Of a stretch of DNA of 64,000 nt, positions 17,861 through 27,042 are shown piece by piece. The stretch comes from Methylotenera_A aquatica (GTDB lineage Bacteria; Pseudomonadota; Gammaproteobacteria; Burkholderiales; Methylophilaceae): assembly GCA_965601485.1 (NCBI GenBank), contig OZ271846.1, positions 744,001-808,000 on the forward strand. The letters run 5' to 3'. Under the pieces are notes generated by a model. The model was not told the DNA's origin. It worked only from the letters and a program-made list of their open reading frames with translations, and made no database searches. Positions within the stretch are counted from its first letter, which is position 1. Every line of letters begins with the position of its first letter. The position numbers and the translations under genes are program-made.

Positions 17861-19888
17861 ATGACACTGCCACAAATATCCTTATTAATTGTTTTATTGC
17901 CTTTAATCGCCGCGGCGGTAGTAGGCTTATTTGGCCGTTATTTGCCACGTTCAAGTGCGCATTGGCTAACTATTGGTGGCGTAGGCGCCGCATTTGTGTT
18001 GTCTGTGATTGTGTTTAAAGCGACTTTAAACGGCTACACCGCTAACTACAATTTGTACACATGGCTCACTTCTGGCGATATTCAATTTAACGTTGGTTTT
18101 TTGATTGATAATTTAACCGCCATGATGATGGTTGTAGTGACATTTGTATCGATGATGGTGCATATTTACACCATTGGCTACATGCATGAAGACTCAGGTT
18201 ATAGTCGCTTTTTTAGCTATATTTCACTTTTTACATTCTCAATGCTGATGCTGGTGATGAGCAATAACTTTATGCAGCTGTTTTTTGGCTGGGAAGCGGT
18301 AGGCTTAGTGTCTTACCTGCTGATTGGTTTTTGGTACACACGCCCAACGGCGATTTACGCTAATTTAAAAGCATTCTTAGTCAATCGTGTGGGTGATTTT
18401 GGCTTTTTGCTGGGCATTGGTATGGTGCTGTATTACACGGGTAGTTTAGATTACGCGGCCGTATTCCAAGCGGCGCCATCTTTAGCCGACGTTCAAGTGG
18501 CGCTTATTCCCAATGTTTCATGGTCATTAATGACAGTGACTTGTATCTTGTTGTTTATTGGTGCAATGGGTAAATCGGCACAAGTGCCATTACACGTTTG
18601 GTTACCCGATTCAATGGAAGGTCCAACGCCTATTTCTGCCTTGATTCATGCCGCAACCATGGTAACAGCTGGTATTTTTATGGTGGCGCGCATGTCACCG
18701 TTGTTCGAGTTATCTACTACAGCACTATCATTTGTGATGATTATCGGCGCGATTACAGCCTTATTTATGGGTTTCTTAGGCATTATCCAAAATGATATTA
18801 AACGCGTAGTAGCTTATTCAACCCTTTCTCAGCTTGGTTATATGACTGTTGCTTTAGGTGCTTCGGCTTATTCAGTCGCTATATTCCATTTGATGACGCA
18901 TGCTTTTTTTAAAGCCTTGCTGTTTTTAGCGGCTGGCTCTGTGATCATGGGCATGCACCACGATCAAGATATTCGCAATATGGGTAACTTGAAAAAATAT
19001 ATGCCTGTGACTTGGATTACATCATTAATCGGATCGCTAGCTTTAATCGGCACGCCATTTTTTGCTGGCTTTTACTCAAAAGATAGCATTATTGAAGCGG
19101 TTAAGTTTTCTAATATTACGGGCAGTGGTTTTGCCTATTTTGCGGTATTAGCGGGCGTGTTTGTTACAGCATTTTATTCCTTCAGATTGTACTTTTTGGT
19201 TTTCCACGGCAAAGAGAAATGGCGTCACGTTTCAAATGCGCATGACGCACATCATGATGATGAGCATGATCATCATCATGGCTTAAGCCCAACAGACGAC
19301 CCGCATGAGCCAGGTTGGGTAGTAAAACTACCATTGATTTTACTGGCAATTCCTTCTCTTATCATCGGCTACATCGCCATTGAGCCTATGCTATTTGGCA
19401 ACTTTTTCAATGGTGTTATTTTTGTGAATAACGAAGCGCATCCTGCCATGGAAACGTTATCGCATCACTTCCATGAAGTTCTGCATTCACCAGTAGGCAT
19501 GGCTTTGCATGGCTTGATGACGCTGCCATTTGTGCTGGCGGCCTCTGGCGTTCTGTTATCTTGGTTCTTTTACATGAAACGCCCTGATATTCCTGCCGCC
19601 ATCCAGAAAAAATTTAGTTTTATTAACCAAATTTTAGAAAACAAATATGGTTTTGATGCCTTTAATGAACGCTTTTTTGCAGGTGGCGCAAGATTGCTTG
19701 GTGAAAAGCTATGGAAAATTGGTGATATTCAGTTAATTGATGGCGCTATCGTCAATGGTACAGCACGCTTAATTGGCCGCATTTCAAGTAAGGTACGCCA
19801 TCTGCAATCTGGCCTGATTTATCACTATGCTTTCGCCATGATTATTGGCGTCTTTTTATTCTTAACCTTTTTTATCAAAATAAATTAA
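17861..19888 (+). CDS. nuoL: NADH-quinone oxidoreductase subunit L
   Basis: Antiporter-like proton-pumping subunit of complex I with the long lateral helix at its C-terminus. The 675-residue product has the conserved pump motif (FFGWEAVGLVSYLLIGFW near residue 145 and HVWLPDSMEGPTPISALIHA near 245, containing the key Glu and Lys/His residues). A histidine- and aspartate-rich cytoplasmic loop (about residues 462-480, HDAHHDDEHDHHHG) is inserted between late helices; such loops occur in other betaproteobacterial NuoL and may bind metal, but no function is established here. It follows nuoK by 18 bases. Confidence 0.97.
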   Translation: MTLPQISLLIVLLPLIAAAVVGLFGRYLPRSSAHWLTIGGVGAAFVLSVIVFKATLNGYTANYNLYTWLTSGDIQFNVGFLIDNLTAMMMVVVTFVSMMVHIYTIGYMHEDSGYSRFFSYISLFTFSMLMLVMSNNFMQLFFGWEAVGLVSYLLIGFWYTRPTAIYANLKAFLVNRVGDFGFLLGIGMVLYYTGSLDYAAVFQAAPSLADVQVALIPNVSWSLMTVTCILLFIGAMGKSAQVPLHVWLPDSMEGPTPISALIHAATMVTAGIFMVARMSPLFELSTTALSFVMIIGAITALFMGFLGIIQNDIKRVVAYSTLSQLGYMTVALGASAYSVAIFHLMTHAFFKALLFLAAGSVIMGMHHDQDIRNMGNLKKYMPVTWITSLIGSLALIGTPFFAGFYSKDSIIEAVKFSNITGSGFAYFAVLAGVFVTAFYSFRLYFLVFHGKEKWRHVSNAHDAHHDDEHDHHHGLSPTDDPHEPGWVVKLPLILLAIPSLIIGYIAIEPMLFGNFFNGVIFVNNEAHPAMETLSHHFHEVLHSPVGMALHGLMTLPFVLAASGVLLSWFFYMKRPDIPAAIQKKFSFINQILENKYGFDAFNERFFAGGARLLGEKLWKIGDIQLIDGAIVNGTARLIGRISSKVRHLQSGLIYHYAFAMIIGVFLFLTFFIKIN

Positions 19889-19891
19889 GTG

Positions 19892-21403
19892 ATGCCAATG
19901 TATTTTTTAAATAGCCATGTGTTGAGTTTTTCAATTTGGCTGCCAATTTTGGCTGGTGTTGTGGTGTTGCTGTTAGGTAACGACAATAAACCTAATTTTA
20001 CGCGTTTGCTTGCTCTAGCGGGTAGTTTAGCGGCGTTTGCAGTGACCTTGCCGCTTTACACGCATTTTAATTATGCCGATGGCGGCTTTCAGTTTCAAGA
20101 AATGGCGCGTTGGATTCCAGCATTTAACGTCAATTATCACCTGGGTGTTGATGGTATTGCAGCCCCGCTTATATTACTTACCAGCTTTACCACAGTGATT
20201 GTGGTGATTGCCGCTTGGGAAGTGATTTCTAATAATATTGCGCAATACATGGCTGCATTCTTAATTATGAGCGGCTTGATGATTGGCGTCTTTAGCGCCT
20301 TAGATGGCTTACTTTATTATGTATTCTGGGAAGCCATGCTTATACCTATGTTCTTGGTGATTGGTATTTGGGGAGGTGAAAATCGTGTGTATGCGACCAT
20401 CAAGTTTTTCCTGTATACCTTGCTTGGTTCGCTGCTCATGTTGGTAGCCTTTATCTACTTATATCATCAAACGGGCAGTTTTGAGATTGTTGATTATTAC
20501 AAATTGCCTTTACCACTAGATGCGCAAGTGCTGATTTTTATGGCGTTTTTTATGGCGTTTGCGGTCAAAATCCCCATGTGGCCAGTGCATACATGGTTGC
20601 CAGATGCTCACGTGGAAGCGCCGACTGGTGGCTCTGTGATATTGGCAGCGATTATGTTGAAACTAGGAGGCTATAGCTTCCTACGTTTTGCCATGCCAAT
20701 CGCCCCCGATGCCGCGCATCATTTATCTGGTTTTATGATTACTTTGTCGTTGATTGCGATTGTGTATATTGCTTTGGTGGCATTAGTGCAAAAAGACATG
20801 AAAAAGCTGATTGCTTACTCATCAATTTCACATATGGGTTTTGTCACATTAGGTTTCTTCTTGTTTAGCCAATTAGGCTTAGAAGGCGCGATTGTACAGA
20901 TGATTTCACATGGCTTTATTTCTGCCGCCATGTTCTTATGCGTTGGTGTGCTGTACGACCGCATGCATAGCCGTCAAATTGCCGATTACGGCGGAGTGGT
21001 CAATACCATGCCGATTTTTACTGCATTTGCCGTTTTATTTGCTATGGCGAATAGCGGCTTGCCTGCCACATCAGGATTTGTGGGTGAGTTTATGGTAATT
21101 TTGGCCGCAATTAAATATAACTTCTGGATTGGATTTTTAGCTGCAACCACCTTGATATTTGGAGCGGCCTATAGCCTTTGGATGGTAAAGCGTGTGTTTT
21201 ACGGCGATATTGCCAATTCACATGTGGCAGAGTTAAAAGATTTAAATAAGCGTGAGTTATTAATATTAAGCGTATTGGCTTTGATGGTAATCGGCTTTGG
21301 TGTGTATCCACAACCGCTTACCGAGTTTACACACGCGACCGCGGCACAATTTTTGAATCAAATGGCAATCAGCAAATTGCCAGTTGCTGGGCTTTTGCCT
21401 TAA
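19892..21403 (+). CDS. nuoM: NADH-quinone oxidoreductase subunit M
   Basis: Second antiporter-like proton-pumping subunit of complex I. The product is about 503 residues with fourteen predicted helices; the pump motif is seen as YYVFWEAMLIPMFLVIGIWG (about residues 138-157) and PMWPVHTWLPDAHVEAPTGG (about 229-248). The start is ambiguous: GTG at 19889, ATG at 19892 or ATG at 19898 are all in frame, and 19892 is taken as the first ATG. It begins directly after the nuoL stop. Confidence 0.96.
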   Translation: MPMYFLNSHVLSFSIWLPILAGVVVLLLGNDNKPNFTRLLALAGSLAAFAVTLPLYTHFNYADGGFQFQEMARWIPAFNVNYHLGVDGIAAPLILLTSFTTVIVVIAAWEVISNNIAQYMAAFLIMSGLMIGVFSALDGLLYYVFWEAMLIPMFLVIGIWGGENRVYATIKFFLYTLLGSLLMLVAFIYLYHQTGSFEIVDYYKLPLPLDAQVLIFMAFFMAFAVKIPMWPVHTWLPDAHVEAPTGGSVILAAIMLKLGGYSFLRFAMPIAPDAAHHLSGFMITLSLIAIVYIALVALVQKDMKKLIAYSSISHMGFVTLGFFLFSQLGLEGAIVQMISHGFISAAMFLCVGVLYDRMHSRQIADYGGVVNTMPIFTAFAVLFAMANSGLPATSGFVGEFMVILAAIKYNFWIGFLAATTLIFGAAYSLWMVKRVFYGDIANSHVAELKDLNKRELLILSVLALMVIGFGVYPQPLTEFTHATAAQFLNQMAISKLPVAGLLP

Positions 21404-21418
21404 GTAAGTAGAAAAACA

Positions 21419-22867
21419 ATGGAATATATCAAAACTGATCTGATTACTGTATTGCCAGAACTCACCGTGCTTTGCATGGCGATGTTTATTTTGCTGCTTG
21501 ATTTATTCATTAAGCCAAAAAATCGTATTGTGATTTATGGTTTAGCGCAATTCACGTTGCTAGCTGCTGCGTATTTCACAGTTAGTACCTATAACCCAGC
21601 GGTTGGATATGCGTTTTCGAATATGTTTGTAGATGACCCGCTTGCTGATATATTAAAGTTGATGACGTTTTTAGGTACGTCGGTAATGCTAGTTTATACG
21701 CGCCAATACATGCAGTTGCGCGGCATGTTCAGGGGAGAGTATTACGCCATGGTACTGTTTGCCATGCTGGGCATGATGATTATGATTTCCGGCCAAAGCA
21801 TGCTGACCATTTACATGGGCTTAGAACTGCTTTCGTTATGCCTGTACTCCTTGGTTGCGTTTGATAGAGATAGTGCGAGTGCCACAGAGGCGGCGATGAA
21901 ATACTTTGTATTAGGTGCGCTGGCTTCCGGTATGTTGTTATATGGCATGAGTATGATTTATGGCATGACTGGCAGCTTGAATATTTCGGAAATCAGTAGT
22001 GCATTGCTTGAAACTAATCCTAAAAATCCTGTATTGATTTTAGGCTTAGTATTTATTGTAGCTGGATTGGCGTTTAAATTTGGCGCGGTGCCATTCCAAA
22101 TGTGGGTACCCGATGTGTATCAAGGCGCGCCGACTTCTATCACCATGTTAATTGGCTCTGTGCCAAAGTTTGCAGCATTTGCCATTACCATTCGCTTATT
22201 GGTGCAAGGCTTATACCCGTTAGCAATCGATTGGCAGGATATGTTATTGATTATGGCGGTATTGTCTATCGCCATCGGTAATATCACCGCTATCGCTCAA
22301 ACCAATTTAAAACGCATGCTGGCATATTCCACCATTTCGCATATCGGCTTTTTACTGTTCGGTTTGATGAGTGCGAATTTAAACGGTTTCGCGTCCAGCA
22401 TGTTTTATATCACCGCCTACTTATTAATGACATTGGCAGGCTTTGGAATGATTTTATTGCTAAGTCGGCAAGGTTTTGAGGCAGAGAATTTAGAGGATTT
22501 AAAAGGCTTAAATAAGCGCAGTCCATGGGCCGCGATTCTAATGTTAATTACCATGTTCAGCATGGCGGGTGTGCCACCAACGCTTGGTTTTTATGCCAAA
22601 TTTACTGTGTTGCAAGCGGCGCTACAAGCAGGTTTTTTATGGGTAGTGGTGTTTGCCGTATTAATGGCGGCAATTGGTGCTTTCTACTACTTACGTATTG
22701 TAAAGCTTATGTATTTTGATGCTCCAAAAGATTGCTCCCCAATCAACGCGCCTGCAGATATGCAGTTGGTATTGAGTGTTAACGCTGTTGCTTTGTTGCT
22801 GTTAGGCATCATGCCACAAACGCTAATGCAAATTTGCGGTGTGGCAATCTCACTCAGTCTCCAATAG
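21419..22867 (+). CDS. nuoN: NADH-quinone oxidoreductase subunit N
   Basis: Third antiporter-like proton-pumping subunit and last canonical gene of the nuo operon. The 482-residue product has about fourteen helices and the motifs MGLELLSLCLYSLVAF (about residues 131-146) and FQMWVPDVYQGAPTSITM (about 226-243), carrying the conserved Glu, Lys-equivalent and Asp positions. Length is standard. It is followed after 40 bases by the DUF2818 gene, as in many betaproteobacteria. Confidence 0.97.
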   Translation: MEYIKTDLITVLPELTVLCMAMFILLLDLFIKPKNRIVIYGLAQFTLLAAAYFTVSTYNPAVGYAFSNMFVDDPLADILKLMTFLGTSVMLVYTRQYMQLRGMFRGEYYAMVLFAMLGMMIMISGQSMLTIYMGLELLSLCLYSLVAFDRDSASATEAAMKYFVLGALASGMLLYGMSMIYGMTGSLNISEISSALLETNPKNPVLILGLVFIVAGLAFKFGAVPFQMWVPDVYQGAPTSITMLIGSVPKFAAFAITIRLLVQGLYPLAIDWQDMLLIMAVLSIAIGNITAIAQTNLKRMLAYSTISHIGFLLFGLMSANLNGFASSMFYITAYLLMTLAGFGMILLLSRQGFEAENLEDLKGLNKRSPWAAILMLITMFSMAGVPPTLGFYAKFTVLQAALQAGFLWVVVFAVLMAAIGAFYYLRIVKLMYFDAPKDCSPINAPADMQLVLSVNAVALLLLGIMPQTLMQICGVAISLSLQ

Positions 22868-22907
22868 CCTGCTTTAACAACAGTTTAATTGGGCAGCAAG
22901 CAAACAA

Positions 22908-23198
22908 ATGACTCAAACTATTATCTTGATATTGGCATTTGTTGCTGCTAATTTGCCTTGGTTTTCGAACAAGCTGTTCTATGCTGTACCAGTAAAATCT
23001 AATGCTAAAAACTTGGGATGGTGCTTATTAGAGTTGATTTCTTTGTATTTACTGGTTATGGCAATTAGCTTTTACGCAGAACATGCCACGTTTGGACAGA
23101 TTTCAGCGCAAGGCTGGGAATTTTACAGTGTTACTTTTAGCCTGTTTCTGGTCTTTGCATTTCCAGGATTTATCTATAAAGTATTATGGAATAAATAA
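22908..23198 (+). CDS. DUF2818 family membrane protein downstream of nuoN
   Basis: A 96-residue integral membrane protein of unknown function with three predicted helices (about residues 3-18, 40-57 and 72-90). The NLPWF segment near residue 16 and the FPGFIYKVLW C-terminus fit the DUF2818 family, whose members lie immediately after nuoN in betaproteobacteria. This constant position suggests a role in assembly or stability of complex I, but that is inference. It is the last gene of the operon; a hairpin follows three bases later. Confidence 0.85.
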   Translation: MTQTIILILAFVAANLPWFSNKLFYAVPVKSNAKNLGWCLLELISLYLLVMAISFYAEHATFGQISAQGWEFYSVTFSLFLVFAFPGFIYKVLWNK

Positions 23199-23200
23199 AA

Positions 23201-23215
23201 GCCAGCATAGCTGGC
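23201..23215 (-). terminator. Rho-independent terminator between the nuo operon and the DUF1996 gene
   Basis: GCCAGC-ATA-GCTGGC forms a six-pair hairpin. Read on the minus strand it is followed by TTTTATTTATT, so it best terminates the minus-strand DUF1996 gene. On the plus strand it is followed by CTCTATTT and may weakly end the nuo transcript. Confidence 0.65.
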
Positions 23216-23244
23216 CTCTATTTGGAAGCGTAATTATTTCAGAA

Positions 23245-24831
23245 TTAATAAAACATTCTGGCATCACCCAACAAGTGCGCGTGGCAATCTTTTTTCGCAT
23301 TAATACAGTTTTTAATTATTCCTTCTATGGCTGTACGATCCCAGCCTTCTACATAATCACTATGAGCGGAATAGCCTGCGTTAATGCCATTAAATGCATA
23401 GTTATCACTGGCTAAACGCCATTTATCCAGTTTGTCGGTAGATGCAATAGTAAAATGTACATTAACCGTTATTTGAGGTATAGCAACTGGATGAGACGCA
23501 GGACAAGAATCATTTGCAGGGTAAGCCATATGGTCTTTATGATTTGGGCTGTCTAAGTTTACACCATCCCAGCATTGCGGAAAGAATACTGATAGCATTA
23601 AGTCATCCCCTGCCTCACATTTTGTGCCTGTTGGGAGTGTTGCGGTTCTAGGCCAGCTTGTACGAGTTGAATTTGGTCCAGGGTGACAAGTAAAGCCAGT
23701 ATTATTATAGACGCTACCATCAATCGACTTTGCATTACCAGCAATTATGCGTAAGCCTTTTGGGGGAGCTTTAATTGTCGCCCCATCAATTGCACCACTT
23801 TTGTAATAAATTAGTGCGTTACCGTTTGGCAAAATAGGCGCATTTGTTTCAGTGTTAATCATTGACGGCACCCAATACGCTGACCGGTTCATTATCCCAC
23901 CACTACAAGTGCTATTGCCAACAGACCCGAAAGTATTTAAATCACTTTTATAATTAACTGAAGTGTTTCCAAAAAAGGTATGGTGATGTGCTGCGCCTTG
24001 TTGGTTAGGATATATTAATGGATCGTCATTGCTCATATGACTGAATGCGCATCCAATTCGGAACTCGCCACCACTATTAGGAGCAATTTCGGTAGTTGGT
24101 TGAATCCTTAGGCTATTGAAACCAGTTACTGGGGCCATATTTTTAGTAATGTCCACTGCAGGCATCAAACCAACTTGAATTAAGTTAGACGAATTGTTGG
24201 TGGTTGAAGTGGTTGTTGGTGTTGGGCTTGTTGTTGCTACTAAAGTAGGTGTTGTAGATGTATTTGTTGTTGGTGCAGTTGAAGTTGTAGTGGTAGGTGG
24301 TGCAATTGTAGTGGTGCTATTTGTGGTAGATGGAGATGTTGTTGTGCTTGTTTTAATTGGTTTATTTGAGAAGTTTAAAACAGAGACTTTTCTTCCACTA
24401 GCCAAAAACGATACATTATTATTTTTGCTAATTGTTGGAGTTGCACTTGCCATGCTTGTTTTGATTAGCCCACCTGAGCTTGTGCTTGTTTTAGGTAAAA
24501 TGAAAGGATTAATTGTTGCTTTACCTTTAGGGCTTGCAATAAAAGACTTAGAGAAAAATGCATTAACATTTTGATTGCTAGCTAAGTTAACTGGACTATT
24601 TTTTACAATAGGGCCTAATGTGCATAAATCTTTTGTTTGTAGTGCGTTAACCATTTCGTTACGGTTAACTTTTGTAAAATTTTCTACAGGTGGACTATCG
24701 GAGTATTGAATAACTCCTCTGTTATCACGCCATTTATAAATTTCTGAATGCGCTGGATGGCTAGCGGCTATTAAAGCGAATAGCGGTACTGCTAACACAA
24801 GAGTTTGATTACGAATAATTGAGTTTAACAC
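23245..24831 (-). CDS. Secreted DUF4124 / Thr-rich linker / DUF1996 protein
   Basis: Function unknown. Starting at GTG 24831 (AGGAG 7 bases upstream) the product is 528 residues; an ATG at 24855 would add 8 residues with a poorer ribosome site. Order of parts: signal peptide (about 1-28); DUF4124 domain EIYKWRDNRGVIQYSD (about 30-45); a central region ending in a Thr/Ser/Pro linker of about 60 residues; then DUF1996 (about 245-528) with its hallmarks GAAHHHTFFGN, PQCWDG, HKDHMAYP and CPASHP and several cysteines, probably disulfide-bonded. DUF1996 is best known from secreted fungal and actinobacterial proteins, some attached to WSC carbohydrate-binding domains. The linker suggests an exported, possibly cell-wall or surface protein. 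It is a single-gene unit facing the nuo operon. Confidence 0.8.
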   Translation of the reverse strand: MLNSIIRNQTLVLAVPLFALIAASHPAHSEIYKWRDNRGVIQYSDSPPVENFTKVNRNEMVNALQTKDLCTLGPIVKNSPVNLASNQNVNAFFSKSFIASPKGKATINPFILPKTSTSSGGLIKTSMASATPTISKNNNVSFLASGRKVSVLNFSNKPIKTSTTTSPSTTNSTTTIAPPTTTTSTAPTTNTSTTPTLVATTSPTPTTTSTTNNSSNLIQVGLMPAVDITKNMAPVTGFNSLRIQPTTEIAPNSGGEFRIGCAFSHMSNDDPLIYPNQQGAAHHHTFFGNTSVNYKSDLNTFGSVGNSTCSGGIMNRSAYWVPSMINTETNAPILPNGNALIYYKSGAIDGATIKAPPKGLRIIAGNAKSIDGSVYNNTGFTCHPGPNSTRTSWPRTATLPTGTKCEAGDDLMLSVFFPQCWDGVNLDSPNHKDHMAYPANDSCPASHPVAIPQITVNVHFTIASTDKLDKWRLASDNYAFNGINAGYSAHSDYVEGWDRTAIEGIIKNCINAKKDCHAHLLGDARMFY

Positions 24832-25130
24832 GGTGGTACTCCTACTATTATTCATTATGAACTTACATATTAGATGCGATTAAATCGCTAAGTCAATGAA
24901 TTGAAAATAAATATTCTAAAGATACCATTGTTAATAACAATTAAGCATATTGAATTTTTCACAACAACAAATTGCAGGCAATAATCATCTTGTTTGATAT
25001 TTGCTTAAAAATGTTAAGAAATTATTACTCTAATGTAATAAAATCCAATTAAGATTTTATAGGTAGACAAAATATAAAGTACTAAAAAATGCCTAGATAA
25101 TGAGCGCTAAAGTAGTAATGTAGAGGATAG

Positions 25131-25594
25131 ATGAGGTGGTGGTCGTTTGCCGATTGGTGAAAAAAGTATAGGTATCAGCACCATTGCCATTGCTTTATTT
25201 TCCATGTATTTTGGGGTCGTTCCATCCGTTTTGCTGAATATTGGTTAGGGCTTAAATCAGCAGGCGCCATTTGAGGCAAAGGCGATTTCTAAAGATGACT
25301 CAATAGCGATTTTTGTGGCTAAAATAATAGGTAATACGGAAGATACATGGGGTAAGATATTTGCCAATCCCGGCCAGCAATACCTTGCGCCCAAATTAGT
25401 GCTATTTAGCGGACAAACGCCAAACGTTTGTGGGTCTGGCCAGGCGTAAATGGGGTCTTCTTAAGCAAGCTCAAAGCTAAGCTCTGCCAGATAGTTTTAC
25501 ACACGGCACTCCTCAACAGCTTGGGTGCTGGTTTAATCAAGGCTTAAAAGTGGGCGTTTCAATAATTGTGATACTTTTGGCGCTAATGCTATAA
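25131..25594 (+). pseudogene. Decayed neutral zinc metallopeptidase (YpfJ/KPN_02809-like)
   Basis: Fragments of one protein family appear in shifting frames. The ATG at 25131 opens with MRWW, the usual family start, and stops after nine codons. Another frame continues SIGISTIAIALFSMYFGV, then past an internal TAG reads TEDTWGKIFANPGQQY, KLVLFSG and CGSGQA before further stops. A last frame gives LPDSFTHGTPQQ and WFNQGLK, the family C-terminus. The middle, with the HExxH zinc site, is missing: roughly 150 codons are deleted. There are thus at least two stops, two frame changes and one large deletion, so it cannot make an active peptidase. The remaining 24832-25130 is AT-rich with nothing recognised. 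Confidence 0.8.
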
Positions 25595-25619
25595 AAAAAA
25601 CTAAAAATTGATGAACTGA

Positions 25620-26168
25620 ATGCAATTGGATTTAACCGAATACTTAATTAGCTCCGAAACGATTGCCTCTGGCGGCATGCTCACGGTCAAGCGCGATCAA
25701 GTGCGCTTGCCAAACGGACATGTTAGCCAGCGTGAATATGTTACACATCCAGGCGCCGTGGTGATTGTGCCACTATTGCCAAACGGCAATGTGATTTTAG
25801 AGCGACAGTTCCGCTATCCACTGCATCAGGTTTTTATTGAATTACCTGCAGGAAAAATTGATGCGGGTGAAGCAATCTTAACCACAGGTCAGCGTGAGTT
25901 GCTTGAAGAAATAGGCTTCAGCGCAAGTGATTGGGTTAAGCTAGGCCATCAACATCCTTGTATTGGTTATTCTAACGAAGTGATTCATATGTATATGGCG
26001 CGCGGATTAAGCGCAGGCCAGCATCAGCGAGATGCCGATGAGACCTTGGAAGTATTTGAGGCATCGTTTGAAGGCTGTATGCACATGATTCAAGGCGGTG
26101 AAATTACCGATGGCAAAACAATTGTAGCGCTATTTTTTGCGGAAAAATATTTAGCACAGCATGGTTAA
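25620..26168 (+). CDS. Nudix hydrolase, ADP-ribose pyrophosphatase-like
   Basis: Predicted cytosolic Nudix enzyme cleaving ADP-ribose or related ADP-sugars to AMP and sugar phosphate. The 182-residue product carries a complete Nudix box, GKIDAGEAILTTGQ followed by RELLEEIGF (about residues 79-101), fitting Gx5Ex7REUxEExGU with its metal-binding glutamates. The N-terminal beta strands and length match the NudF/YffH group. It starts 25 bases after the metallopeptidase remnant; the SDR gene follows 28 bases later. Exact substrate cannot be read from the sequence. Confidence 0.88.
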   Translation: MQLDLTEYLISSETIASGGMLTVKRDQVRLPNGHVSQREYVTHPGAVVIVPLLPNGNVILERQFRYPLHQVFIELPAGKIDAGEAILTTGQRELLEEIGFSASDWVKLGHQHPCIGYSNEVIHMYMARGLSAGQHQRDADETLEVFEASFEGCMHMIQGGEITDGKTIVALFFAEKYLAQHG

Positions 26169-26196
26169 TTTAATACGCTGCTCGCCAGTTATATAA

Positions 26197-27036
26197 ATGT
26201 CTAAAGTTTTAATAATAGGTTGTGGGGATTTAGGCACAGCGATTGCCTTGCAATTACATCAATCGCAGCATGAGGTGATTGGTGTCCGTATCAGCCAGCA
26301 AAGCTTGCCACATGGCATGCAAACGATTCAGGCCGATGTAACCAACGCTAGTTCACTAAACCTGCTTAATAATATTAATCCCTCCATCATTATCTATTGC
26401 GTTGCTGCCAGCGCACAAACAGATGAAAACTACCACGCACATTATGTGCAGGGATTAAAAAACATATTGGCATCGCAAACTAATAATAACGATTTGCAGC
26501 ACGTTTTTTTTGTTTCTAGCACCCGCGTTTATGGGCAAAGCACGCAAGCGTTATTAAATGAAAGCGTAAATGCAGAGCCTGCTGATTTTGGAGGTGAGCG
26601 CTTGTTAGAAGCTGAAAATGTATTAAGTAATTTACCCTGTCATACAACTACGCTAAGGCTTTCAGGTATTTATGGCCAAGGTCGTTTGTATCTAGTCAAT
26701 ACCGCAAAAGATACCAGTCGTTGGCCTGCGAGCAATAGTTGGAGTAATCGGATTCATCGCGATGATGCGGCAGGATTCATTGCCTTTTTAGTACAAAAAG
26801 CATTAAGCCAACAGCCGCTTGAAAGTTGTTATATTGTCACCGACGATATGCCTACCTTGCAATATACAGTGCTTATTTGGTTAGCAAACCAACTTGGTAT
26901 TGTTACTAATCATATTCAAATTCCTGTTGAGAACGGCGGCAAACGGTTAAGTAACAAACGTTTACGTGCCACCGGCTTTCAGTTGCAGTATCCTAATTAC
27001 CAAATTGGCTATGAAAAAGTACTAAAAACAATTTAA
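26197..27036 (+). CDS. NAD(P)-binding SDR-type epimerase/dehydratase-like protein (YeeZ-like)
   Basis: A 279-residue extended-SDR protein of unknown substrate. The dinucleotide-binding turn is seen at the N-terminus (VLIIGCGDLGTAIA, residues 4-17). SSTRVYGQ near residue 107 holds the active-site-region Ser and Tyr but not the complete YxxxK, which is common in the YeeZ-like group. The HRDDAAGFI segment near 188 is typical of this family. It lies between the Nudix gene and the lytic transglycosylase with gaps of 28 and 6 bases, so the three are probably co-transcribed. Confidence 0.82.
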   Translation: MSKVLIIGCGDLGTAIALQLHQSQHEVIGVRISQQSLPHGMQTIQADVTNASSLNLLNNINPSIIIYCVAASAQTDENYHAHYVQGLKNILASQTNNNDLQHVFFVSSTRVYGQSTQALLNESVNAEPADFGGERLLEAENVLSNLPCHTTTLRLSGIYGQGRLYLVNTAKDTSRWPASNSWSNRIHRDDAAGFIAFLVQKALSQQPLESCYIVTDDMPTLQYTVLIWLANQLGIVTNHIQIPVENGGKRLSNKRLRATGFQLQYPNYQIGYEKVLKTI

Positions 27037-27042
27037 GTCCTT

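Noticed and set aside
19238..19310. Histidine-rich loop in NuoL as a novel metal-binding insertion
   Set aside because: Similar His/Asp-rich loops are usual in betaproteobacterial NuoL, so it is noted in the gene entry but not raised as new.
24194..24574. 126-codon Val/Leu-rich plus-strand frame
   Set aside because: It is the reverse reading of the Thr/Ser-rich linker of the DUF1996 gene; the hydrophobicity is an artefact of complementing ACN codons.
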